Assembly (NCBI GenBank): GCA_022819505.1
Contig: JAJEHD010000021.1
Span: 124,001-188,000, forward strand
Length of the DNA: 64,000 nucleotides
Reading direction: 5' to 3'
DNA from: Acidimicrobiia bacterium
GTDB lineage: Bacteria > Actinomycetota > Acidimicrobiia > Acidimicrobiales > Aldehydirespiratoraceae
A program made the position numbers and the translations under genes. The first letter of the stretch is position 1, and each line of letters begins with the position of its first letter. Below the pieces are notes generated by a model. That model worked only from the letters and a program-made list of their open reading frames with translations, made no database searches and was not told where the DNA came from. Below are positions 38,155 through 45,547 of this stretch, in pieces.

Positions 38155-38885
38155 AGATCGCCGTCGTGGGCAAGGGTGGGGCCGGCAAGACCACCACCAG
38201 CGCGGTGCTGGCCCGCACCTTGGGCCGCCGGGGCGCCCGCGTGGTCGCCCTCGACTGCGACACCAATCCCAACCTGGGCCTGTCGCTGGGAGTGGGCGAC
38301 TCCGAGACGGAGCGGCTCGTGACCCTGCGCGAGGAGGTCGACGAGGGTGAAGGCGCGCATGCGCCGACCTGGGACGACATCCTCGACCGCTACGGCGCCG
38401 ACGCCCCCGACGGGGTGCGCCTCTCGGTGATCACCCGCATCGAGAATCCCGAGCCCGGTTGACCTTGATGCGGCCTGTCGGCCGAGCAGTTGCTCGGCTC
38501 CGTGAATGACGACGCCACCACAGTCGTGGCTGACCTCGAAGCCGGGATCGGCACCCTGACCCGGCTGGCCAGCGCGTCGGTGGACGCCACCGTCGTGGTG
38601 GTGGAGCCGACGCTGCGCTCGATCGACGTGGCCCGCCGGGCCGTCGCGGTCGCTGACGAGCAGCGCCAGGGCCGGGTGGTGGTCGTCGCCAACAAGGTCA
38701 GCGACGACGACGACCGGGCCCGCATCCGGGAGGCCTTCGGCGACCGGGCGCTGGTGGTGGTCCCCGATGATCCAGCGGTCGACGCCGCCGACCGGCTCGG
38801 GGTGTCGCCGGTCGACCACGAGCCCGGCGCCCCCGCCGTGGCCGCATTGGAGAGCCTTGTCGAAGCGCTGGGCCTTGCTAGCTGA
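38151..38885 (+). CDS. CooC-like ATPase, predicted selenoprotein with Sec-x-Sec in place of CxC
   Basis: 244 codons if TGA codons 104 and 106 (38460-38462 and 38466-38468) are read through. Before them: GKGGAGKTTTS and ALDCDTNPNLGLSLG. After them, in the same frame: CGLSAEQLLGSVNDD, VVADLEAGIGTLTRL as Walker B, and VVANKVSDDDD. The two TGAs sit exactly where the relatives at 28307 and 22843 have CTC and CMC; the local sequence reads G-TGA-Pro-TGA-Cys-Gly. The full length matches the family (254 and 259 residues) and both halves look intact. A hairpin with a GU loop follows 12 nt after the second TGA. The likely role is nickel handling with selenol ligands. The alternative is a pseudogene with two nonsense codons. 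Confidence 0.72.
38481..38498 (+). promoter_or_regulatory. Putative bacterial SECIS-like stem-loop
   Basis: GCCGAGC (38481-38487), loop AGTT, GCTCGGC (38492-38498): a perfect 7-bp stem. The loop contains the G-U pair of bases typical of bacterial SECIS apical loops. Twelve nt separate it from the second TGA and 18 from the first; in E. coli fdhF the minimal upper stem-loop begins about 11 nt after the UGA. It is also coding sequence (AEQLLG). Confidence 0.6.
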
Positions 38886-38918
38886 ACTGGACCGCTTCCC
38901 TGCTCGCAAGCGACCGGA

Positions 38919-38939
38919 CTAGATGCGGATTGCACCTAG
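38919..38939 (+). promoter_or_regulatory. Putative operator, copy 3 (second membrane-protein cassette)
   Basis: CTAGATGC-GGATT-GCACCTAG, the best-matching 8-5-8 palindrome of the three. A -10-like TATGAT is at 38947-38952, so the site covers the expected -35 region, which favours a repressor or a class II activator. The start codon of the next gene is 42 nt downstream. Confidence 0.72.
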
Positions 38940-38980
38940 ACGCGACTATGATCCGCACAACCCACGGATAGGAGTTGGCC

Positions 38981-39229
38981 ATGTGGCTGTGGTGGATCGG
39001 CAACGCAGTGCTGCTACTGGCTGTCGTGCCCGTCGTGCTGCTGCTGGCCAACCGGGTGATCAGGCCCGCGCTGGAGATCAAGCGCTACGCCGACGACATC
39101 CTCGAGCACGGCGTCGGCCTCACCAAGAACCTGGAGCCGGTGCCGGCGGTGGCCGACACCCGCGACCTGGTCTCCGCGGCCAAGGGCCTCGCCGTTCGCT
39201 ACGTCACCGCCGCCGGGCCGCTGCTATGA
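38981..39229 (+). CDS. Tiny single-pass membrane protein (A/B type, second copy)
   Basis: 82 residues from ATG 38981 with AGGAG 7 nt upstream. LWWIGNAVLLLAVVPVVLLL forms the helix. A tail with EIKRYADDILEHGVGLTKN follows. The layout and several positions match the proteins at 21313 and 21570, which open the hydrogenase accessory operon. Function unknown. Confidence 0.78.
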   Translation: MWLWWIGNAVLLLAVVPVVLLLANRVIRPALEIKRYADDILEHGVGLTKNLEPVPAVADTRDLVSAAKGLAVRYVTAAGPLL

Positions 39230-39245
39230 CGGGAGGAGCTGTCTG

Positions 39246-39506
39246 ATGCCTGCCGCCGCGATCGTCACCATCGTGATCGCCCTCGTGATCGCGGCCGCGC
39301 TGGCCTACTACCTGACGCGGGTCGTGATCGTGCTGCGGGCCGTCAACGACTCGCTGGGCAAGATCACCTTCGGCGTGCGCTCCATCGCCCACCGCACGGA
39401 GCCGCTGGGAGAGTTGCTGACCCCGGTGAAGACCGATCTCGAGGCGGTCGCCGACACGCTGGAAGCGGTGGCGGCCAGCCTCGCCCCCGAGTCCCAGGCC
39501 AGTTAG
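39246..39506 (+). CDS. Tiny single-pass membrane protein C (second copy)
   Basis: 86 residues: an N-terminal helix, then DSLGKITFGVRSIAHRTEPLG. Its motif and spacing repeat those of the protein at 21845-22108 (SLGKVTFGVRAI). A GGAGGAG box precedes ATG 39246. The pair 38981/39246 is a second edition of the hydrogenase-linked cassette, without a clear separate B member and without regulators. Confidence 0.8.
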   Translation: MPAAAIVTIVIALVIAAALAYYLTRVVIVLRAVNDSLGKITFGVRSIAHRTEPLGELLTPVKTDLEAVADTLEAVAASLAPESQAS

Positions 39507-39517
39507 GGAGCAACCGG

Positions 39518-39694
39518 ATGGCGCTTGAGTTCGCATGCAGCCGGGTCGGAGTCACCGACTGCAGGACGGTCGCGGTGGCCGACACCGCGGAGGAGCTGCT
39601 GGCCGCGGTGGCCCAGCACGCCAGAGACGCTCACAACGTGGAGCTCAACGGCACCCTGATCGACTACGCGCTGACAACGGTCCGGGAAGTCTGA
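39518..39694 (+). CDS. DUF1059-like small protein
   Basis: 58 residues from ATG 39518, 12 nt after the previous gene. The pattern MALEFACSRVGVTDC, then ADTAEELLAAVAQHARDAHN, matches DUF1059: two cysteines, an EEL segment and an HA-x3-H motif. DUF1059 proteins have no established function. It closes the three-gene unit downstream of operator copy 3. The conserved Cys/His residues could bind a metal, which is inference. Confidence 0.75.
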   Translation: MALEFACSRVGVTDCRTVAVADTAEELLAAVAQHARDAHNVELNGTLIDYALTTVREV

Positions 39695-39703
39695 CCGCCT
39701 AGC

Positions 39704-40498
39704 TCAGCGGCGGACGTCCCACCAGATGGTGACCCGCTCGCGCGGGAAGGGCACGTCGGCAACCAGTTCCGCCACCTCGGGCTCGCGTTCGGGCGGCAGG
39801 CAGAGGTTGCGGCACCACTGGGGTGCCTCGAACTCGCGGCGCACCGCGGCCCGCGGATCCTCGGGCAGGAGCGACTCCTCGGCGACGGGGTGCAGGCCGG
39901 TCTCGGCGATGGCCTCCACCGCGGTGGCCGCGGTGGGCTCGTGGGGTCGTTCCAGGTTCCAGAAGTGGCGCCACAGCATGCGGCGGCGGTCCTGGGGGTG
40001 CTTCGGGGTGATCTCGATCACGACCCGGCGGCGCGCGTGGGTGTCCAGCGCGGCCACGAAGGACGGGACGTCGGTCACGTTGTAGAGCACGTTGTGGCAC
40101 ACCACCACGTCGGCGACCGGCACCTCGCCGGCCACCTCGGGCCACGAGCCGGCGTGCACCGAGGCGGCGATGCCGCGCTGCTGAGCGGTTGCCGCGAACA
40201 GCTCCAGCATGTTGTCCTGGCGGTCGGTTCCGATCACCTCGGTGGCCGGCGGCGCCACCGCGAAGGCCGCGGCCCCGCCCCCGCAGCCGACGTCCAGCAC
40301 CGAGCCCCCGTTGCCCAGGGCCTCCGCCGCCCGTTGGTTCGACAGGGACCGCTCGAAGGTGCCGGGCTCGGGCGCGGCGAATATCTCCGGCGTGAACACG
40401 AAGGGCCGGCGAGGAGCCGAGCCGAGAATCTCGGCGGGGATGGCCCAGTCGGCCATCTGCCGCGCCCATCGCTCAGCTGCCGTCTCTCGCTGCGTCAT
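39704..40498 (-). CDS. Class I SAM-dependent methyltransferase
   Basis: 264 residues from ATG 40498 (MTQRETAAERWARQMADWAI). SAM-binding motif I is SVLDVGCGGGAAAF, the acidic loop is VIGTDRQDNML, and motif IV region is ADVVVCHNVLYNV. The substrate is unknown. The stop is 9 nt from the convergent DUF1059 gene, so it marks the edge of the hydrogenase region. Confidence 0.85.
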   Translation of the reverse strand: MTQRETAAERWARQMADWAIPAEILGSAPRRPFVFTPEIFAAPEPGTFERSLSNQRAAEALGNGGSVLDVGCGGGAAAFAVAPPATEVIGTDRQDNMLELFAATAQQRGIAASVHAGSWPEVAGEVPVADVVVCHNVLYNVTDVPSFVAALDTHARRRVVIEITPKHPQDRRRMLWRHFWNLERPHEPTAATAVEAIAETGLHPVAEESLLPEDPRAAVRREFEAPQWCRNLCLPPEREPEVAELVADVPFPRERVTIWWDVRR

Positions 40499-40592
40499 GC
40501 GCGCAGAACCTACTGGGGTCCGGTGGTGTTCCCCGCTCTTGTTCGCTTCGCTCACGGGCCGCTCGGGCCACGGCCTCGCTCGGCTCGGCCTC

Positions 40593-41249
40593 TTACCAGA
40601 TGCGGCGGGCGGCCGCCCAGCGGCTCAACTCGTGACGGTTCGACAGCTGGAGCTTGCGCAGCACGGCCGAGGCGTGGGTCTCCACCGTCTTGATCGAGAT
40701 GGTCAGCTGGCGGGCGATCTCCTTGTAGGTGTAGCCCCGGGCAAGGTGGCGCATAACCTCCCGCTCTCTGATGGTCAGCCGGTCGAGGTCCTCGTCGGAC
40801 TCCGACCCGGCGACGGCCACAGCGTCGGCGGCGAATGCGTCAAGCACGAACCCGGCCAGGCGGGGCGAGAACACCGCGTCGCCGTCGCGCACCCGCAGGA
40901 TCGCGTCCACCAGGTCCTCCCCGGAGATCGACTTGGTGACATAGCCACGGGCACCGGCCCGGACCACCGCGATCACGTCGCTGGCGGCGTCGGAAACGGA
41001 CAGGGCGAGGAACTTGGTATCGACGCCTGCCGCGGCCACCGACTCGATCACCTCGCGCCCCGACCCCGACGGCAGGTGCACGTCCAGCAGTACCACATCG
41101 GGGCTCCAGAGCTCGATGGCCTCCACCGCGGTGCCCACATCGTCGGCCTCGGCCACGACCGTCACCCGGTCTCCGATCTCGGCCCGCACACCGCTGCGGA
41201 ACAGCCGGTGGTCGTCAACGATCACCACCCGGGGAGGCGCAGCTGCCAT
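40593..41249 (-). CDS. NarL/LuxR-type response regulator
   Basis: 218 residues. Receiver domain: VVIVDDHRLFRSGVRAEIG with the acidic pair, the phosphoacceptor in DVVLLDVHLPSGSG, and the Lys of YVTKSI. Output domain: LTIREREVMRHLARGYTYKEIARQL, a LuxR-type helix-turn-helix. It is the partner of the PspC-type histidine kinase encoded 111 nt upstream on the same strand. Confidence 0.93.
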   Translation of the reverse strand: MAAAPPRVVIVDDHRLFRSGVRAEIGDRVTVVAEADDVGTAVEAIELWSPDVVLLDVHLPSGSGREVIESVAAAGVDTKFLALSVSDAASDVIAVVRAGARGYVTKSISGEDLVDAILRVRDGDAVFSPRLAGFVLDAFAADAVAVAGSESDEDLDRLTIREREVMRHLARGYTYKEIARQLTISIKTVETHASAVLRKLQLSNRHELSRWAAARRIW

Positions 41250-41360
41250 GCCCGTCACGCTAGAGGCCCAACCGGATCCTGGTTCCCGAAATCTGCATGG
41301 GTCTTGCCCCCATACGACGGCTTTCTCTACATATTTCGTGACGCAGCGGTTGCCCAGCCC

Positions 41361-42542
41361 TCAGGTCCGGGCCAGGTGCAGGCGCACCTCCGTGCCCTGC
41401 CCAGGAGCGCTGTTGATGTCGCAGCGGCCGCCCACCCGGTCGAGGCGGCCCTGGATCGAGTCGCGGATCCCGTGGGAGCCGTCCTCGACCGCTTCGGGAT
41501 CGAATCCGACGCCCCGGTCGCGCACGAACACGTCCACCGCCTGCGGGGTGGCCTCCACGAACACCGAGACGGTCGGGCAGCCCGACCAGCGGGCCGCGTT
41601 GGTCATGGCCTCACCGGCCGCGGCCACCAGCGACTCCATCGCCGGGTCCAGCGCGGCGTCGCCCACGGCCACTACCTCCATGACCACGCCGTGACGGTCC
41701 TCGACCACGCCAGCCAGGTGCTCGACCGCGGCCCGGACCGTGTCCTGGACCGGCCCCGAACCACCGCCGTAGAGCCAGCCTCGCAGTTCCCGCTCCTGGC
41801 GCCGGGCGAGCGCGGCCATCCGGGCCGGGTCGTCGGACCGCTGCACCAGCGACAGGGTTTGCAGCACCGAGTCATGCAGGTGGGCGGCCATCTCGGCCCG
41901 CTCGTCGGCCCGGATGCGGCGCTGGCGCTCCTCGCGCCGGTCCCGGGCCAGCACGGCCACCCACGGCCCACCGATCAGGGCCAGCCCGCCCACCACCAGC
42001 CCGCCCGACAGCAGGCTGTCGCGCACCGTGGACAGTGACAGGTTTGCCGCGGCGATGGCCCCGATGCCCAGCGCGAGCAGGAGCGTTCCCGCCGCGATGC
42101 GTACTGCGGCAGCCCGGCCGATGCCGGCCGCGGGCTGCACCCTCCAGATGACGATCCCCAGCCCGAAGGCCACACACAGCGCAGGCCAGATGAGAGTGTC
42201 GGGCAGTGCGAGGCCGAAGTGGCGCACCAGCAGCACCGTCCCGACAACGATCAGCGCCATCCCCACGGCCCGCCGGGTGGCCGTTCCTGCCGGTCGCGGG
42301 GCATCCGCCGGTCGCGGGGCATCCGCCGGTCCCGCACCCGCGGCGGGTGCGTCGGCTCGGGGCAGCAGGATCCATGCCACCAAGTAGAGGGGCACCCCGA
42401 CCCAGGCCAGTGCCAGAGCCACGAAGGCGATCCTCACGATGGTCGTGTCGATCCCGAGGCGGGCCCCTACCCCACCGCACACGCCCGCGATCACCCGGTC
42501 GGTACGGGATCTGATCGGCCAGCCGGCACGGGTTGGTGCCAT
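41361..42542 (-). CDS. PspC-domain sensor histidine kinase
   Basis: 393 residues from ATG 42542. An N-terminal PspC domain (TDRVIAGVCGGVGARLGID) is followed by a Pro/Ala-Asp repeat linker (ADAPRPADAPRPAG), several membrane helices, a HisKA_3-type segment (AEMAAHLHDSVLQTLSLVQR, His in HLHDS) and an HATPase domain (VAAAGEAMTNAARWSG). This matches LiaS/DesK-like envelope sensors. It is divergent from a PspC membrane protein that probably modulates it. Confidence 0.92.
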   Translation of the reverse strand: MAPTRAGWPIRSRTDRVIAGVCGGVGARLGIDTTIVRIAFVALALAWVGVPLYLVAWILLPRADAPAAGAGPADAPRPADAPRPAGTATRRAVGMALIVVGTVLLVRHFGLALPDTLIWPALCVAFGLGIVIWRVQPAAGIGRAAAVRIAAGTLLLALGIGAIAAANLSLSTVRDSLLSGGLVVGGLALIGGPWVAVLARDRREERQRRIRADERAEMAAHLHDSVLQTLSLVQRSDDPARMAALARRQERELRGWLYGGGSGPVQDTVRAAVEHLAGVVEDRHGVVMEVVAVGDAALDPAMESLVAAAGEAMTNAARWSGCPTVSVFVEATPQAVDVFVRDRGVGFDPEAVEDGSHGIRDSIQGRLDRVGGRCDINSAPGQGTEVRLHLART

Positions 42543-42672
42543 GGGAGAGATGATGACACGACGGCACCGGGTCGGCACCGGGTACCTCCCCCGATACGGG
42601 CGACCGCCCTAGGGGAAACTTCAGGGACATACCCCATTTGGCTTCTCCGGTCCCGGGCACACACTGGAGCCC

Positions 42673-43962
42673 ATGCCCGAAGAGCAGCGGCCCGGCGCCG
42701 AGGATCCGAGTCCCGGCGAGTATCAGGACGAAGCGACTCCGCACGCCGCGACCGAGGACGCCGGTACCGAGGACGCCGGAGCCAAGCGCCGCACTCTCTG
42801 CCGCAGTTCCACCGACAAGGTGATCGCCGGCGTCGCCGGCGGCATCGGCGCCTACTTCGGCATCGACGCGGTGATCGTGAGGATCGCCTTCATCGTGCTG
42901 ACGTTCCTGGGAGGCGCAGGTCCGTTTCTCTACCTGATCGGCTGGCTGGCCCTGCCCAAGGAGGACGAGCCCAGCATCGTCGCCAGGGCTCTGGGGGGAG
43001 ACTCGCCCCATCGCTTCCGCAGCCTGATGGCCGTCGTCCTGATCGGCTTCGGTCTGCTGATCACCGCAAATCTCAGCGGCAGCCTCTTCGGCTTGTTCGT
43101 CGACGTGTGGAAGATCGCTCCCTATCTGGCTCTCCTTCTCATCGCCGCCGGCGTGGCCCTGGTGCTCTGGCCCGGACCCACCGGTCGGCACAAGCCCACT
43201 CCGGCCCCCCGGCCGTCGCCGTCGGCGCCGCCCCCAGCGCCTCTTCCCTCCACGGCTGCGGCGGCCGGGCCGGAGTGGCCGCCTCCCCCCACAGCGGCGG
43301 CGAGACGGCACCGCGGCCGCTCCCTCATCGGCTCGCTCACGGTCGCCGTGCTGTTCGTGTACACGGGCACAGCGGTGATGCTGGAGCGCCTTGACGCGGT
43401 GGACGTCGATCTCGGCGTGTTCTTCGCCGTCGCGCTGGTCATCACCGGCGCCGGCTTGCTGGCATCGGCGTTCGCCCGCCCGGCCCGGGGACTGATCGTG
43501 CTCGGGCTGGTCCTCTCAGCGCCCCTGCTGTTGTTCGTGGCTGTGGACGTGCCGGGGGCAGGGATAGGCGAGGCTCGGGTGCGTGTCGTCGATGTCGACG
43601 AACTGGAGGACGAGTACCGCTACGGCATCGGTCAGTTGACCGTGGACCTGCGCGACCTCGACCCCGACCGCACTGACCACTCCGTGGATCTGAGCCTCGC
43701 CGTCGGCGAGTTGCGGGTGTACGTGCCTGAGAGCATCTCCACGACCGCCGACATCGACGTGCGAGCCGGAAACATCAGGGTGTGGTCCGGATACACCTGG
43801 TACAGCTGGGAAGACAGCGAGGACGGCCTCGACATCAGTCGCACGATCACCGTGCCCGTGCAGGGCGAGACGACCGGTGAACTGCGTCTGGACATCGATG
43901 TGGGCATCGGCGAGGCCGAGATCATCACCGTGCCCGCCTCCATCGAGGGATCCAACAGATGA
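42673..43962 (+). CDS. PspC-domain membrane protein with LiaF-like C-terminus
   Basis: 429 residues. A charged N-terminus, then PspC (STDKVIAGVAGGIGAYFGID), several membrane helices, a Pro-rich linker near residues 175-205, more helices, and a C-terminal beta-rich extracytoplasmic domain (GELRVYVPESISTTADIDVRAG) like LiaF/DUF4097 proteins. It likely senses envelope stress and holds the divergent kinase inactive. Confidence 0.88.
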   Translation: MPEEQRPGAEDPSPGEYQDEATPHAATEDAGTEDAGAKRRTLCRSSTDKVIAGVAGGIGAYFGIDAVIVRIAFIVLTFLGGAGPFLYLIGWLALPKEDEPSIVARALGGDSPHRFRSLMAVVLIGFGLLITANLSGSLFGLFVDVWKIAPYLALLLIAAGVALVLWPGPTGRHKPTPAPRPSPSAPPPAPLPSTAAAAGPEWPPPPTAAARRHRGRSLIGSLTVAVLFVYTGTAVMLERLDAVDVDLGVFFAVALVITGAGLLASAFARPARGLIVLGLVLSAPLLLFVAVDVPGAGIGEARVRVVDVDELEDEYRYGIGQLTVDLRDLDPDRTDHSVDLSLAVGELRVYVPESISTTADIDVRAGNIRVWSGYTWYSWEDSEDGLDISRTITVPVQGETTGELRLDIDVGIGEAEIITVPASIEGSNR

Positions 43963-44219
43963 GCTACCAGGAGACCGGCATGCCCGACAACGACACCGTA
44001 GAGCCGCCGTCCAATCGCTGGGGCACCGGTCGCATCGACGCTGTCTCCGTGGTGACCGGTGTGCTGTTCATCGCGATCGCCGTGCTGGCGCTGGCCGACC
44101 GGTTCTGGGCGGAGATCGATCCGGTGCTCGTGGTCGGAGGGGCCATCATCGTCATCGGCGCGGCCATGATCGCAGGGGTGATCCGCCGCGGGCGGCGAGG
44201 CGACCAGCCCGAATCGTGA
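43959..44219 (+). CDS. Small two-helix membrane protein
   Basis: 86 residues with two hydrophobic helices (VVTGVLFIAIAVLALAD and VLVVGGAIIVIGAAMIAGV) separated by FWAEIDP. It overlaps the PspC gene by 4 nt and is part of that envelope-stress unit. I recognise no named family. Confidence 0.78.
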   Translation: MSYQETGMPDNDTVEPPSNRWGTGRIDAVSVVTGVLFIAIAVLALADRFWAEIDPVLVVGGAIIVIGAAMIAGVIRRGRRGDQPES

Positions 44220-44254
44220 CACCCGGCCAGATGACGGGAACCCGCCGGAGAGTC

Positions 44255-45547
44255 TCAGTGCTCGGGCCGGATGTCGAAGCGTTCGAGATAGTGGCTGAAG
44301 GCTGTCCGGATGTGTTCCGCGGTTAGGCCGAAGGCCTCGGGGGAGTACTGGTGGCGGCCTCTGGAGCTCCTCGGCCTGGATGCCAGATAGGCCCTAACGG
44401 CGCCGGGCATTGACGCCGGCATCGTCCATTCGAACCGGTCGTAGGCGGCGCCGATGGCACCGACAGGGTCGGCGAGCAGATCCGGGTAGGGCAGGTCGAA
44501 GAAGCGGTCGTCGGGCAGTCGCCCCGAGGCCCGATCAGCGATGGCCCGGCGTTGCAGGTGGGCGACGCCTGCCATCGTCGGCTCCACCATCGACGCCATG
44601 TCGACGGCGTCGGTGCGCATCCAGCGCAGCGTGCCCATGAGGCTCAGCATCGACGGCAGGGTGGCTGCCGGATCTCGATGGAGCTGTATCACCCTGGCGT
44701 CGGGGTAGACCGCAAACAGTTCCCGGAGGGTGGCCAGATGGCTCGGTGCCTTGAGCACCCAGCGCTGGCCGGGCTCGCGCCCGCTCAACGTCTGGAGGGT
44801 GCGGCGGTGCCACTCGTAGGCGGGACGGTGGTCGGCCAGGGCCAGATGCCGGCTGTAGCTGGGCACGGTGTGGGTGCCGGCCCAGTTGTCGGACAGGAAG
44901 GCGGGCAGGGTCAAGAATATGCACTCGGTGGGGAGGTCGCCGCCGTTGTGATGCATGGTTTCGTACTCGGGCTGCACGTCATGCCAGAACGACACCACCG
45001 CGTCGACGCTGCGGCGGGCGGCCGCCACGGCCTCGGCGTCGCCGGTCGCGGCGATCACGGGCCGGTGGACCTTCCAGGTGGTTGGGGTGGCGTGGGCCGG
45101 GTCGAGGGCCAGCAGCTCGTGCAGGATCGATGTGCCCGACCGGGCCGCCCCGATCACCACCAGGGGCTCACGGATCGGCTGTTCAACGATGTCGGGCCGC
45201 GAGCGCCACAACTCGACTAGCTCCAGCCGGTTCTGTAGCGCCCTCAGGAGGTCGGTGCGGGTCAGGATCCGTCCCACCAGGTGGAGCGGGCACTCCCGTT
45301 CGAGGGCCTCCATGAACACCTCGAAGTGGTTGCGCCAGCTCACACCAGCGTCATCCGAACCGTCGCCGAAGTCTGCCAGTCCGGCCTCCTCGCAGGCCCC
45401 GTCCATCAGCTCCTGTGGCTCGAGCGGGACGAGTCGTCGGGCGTCGCCGGCATGGTCGGCGTGGCGGTTGAGGCGATCGACCCAGCCAGGCCTCGGCGGA
45501 GGCTGCCAGGGCCCAGAGCCCGTACCGGGCGCGCCGGGATCGCTCAG
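44255..45547 (-). CDS. Sulfotransferase family protein
   Basis: About 430 residues. The 5'-phosphosulfate-binding loop is VVIGAARSGTSILHELLAL and the 3'-phosphate region is WVLKAPSHLATLRELFAVYPDARVIQLHRDP, both typical of PAPS-dependent Sulfotransfer_3 proteins. The acceptor is unknown. No ATG or GTG stands near the domain start. A CTG at 45547 overlaps the upstream stop (CTGA) and is my tentative start; the frame stays open to 45718. Confidence 0.83.
   Translation of the reverse strand: MSDPGAPGTGSGPWQPPPRPGWVDRLNRHADHAGDARRLVPLEPQELMDGACEEAGLADFGDGSDDAGVSWRNHFEVFMEALERECPLHLVGRILTRTDLLRALQNRLELVELWRSRPDIVEQPIREPLVVIGAARSGTSILHELLALDPAHATPTTWKVHRPVIAATGDAEAVAAARRSVDAVVSFWHDVQPEYETMHHNGGDLPTECIFLTLPAFLSDNWAGTHTVPSYSRHLALADHRPAYEWHRRTLQTLSGREPGQRWVLKAPSHLATLRELFAVYPDARVIQLHRDPAATLPSMLSLMGTLRWMRTDAVDMASMVEPTMAGVAHLQRRAIADRASGRLPDDRFFDLPYPDLLADPVGAIGAAYDRFEWTMPASMPGAVRAYLASRPRSSRGRHQYSPEAFGLTAEHIRTAFSHYLERFDIRPEH

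Noticed and set aside
38151..38462. Annotating the CooC-like gene as a short 103-residue protein plus a separate downstream ORF
   Set aside because: The downstream frame is the same, the missing positions coincide with the CxC motif, and neither part alone makes a complete P-loop ATPase.
21238..38939. Assigning the palindromes to NikR or Nur
   Set aside because: The half-sites and spacing do not match the NikR (GTATGA-N16-TCATAC) or Nur (TTGCAA-N5-TTGCAA) consensus as I know them, and no such regulator is encoded here.
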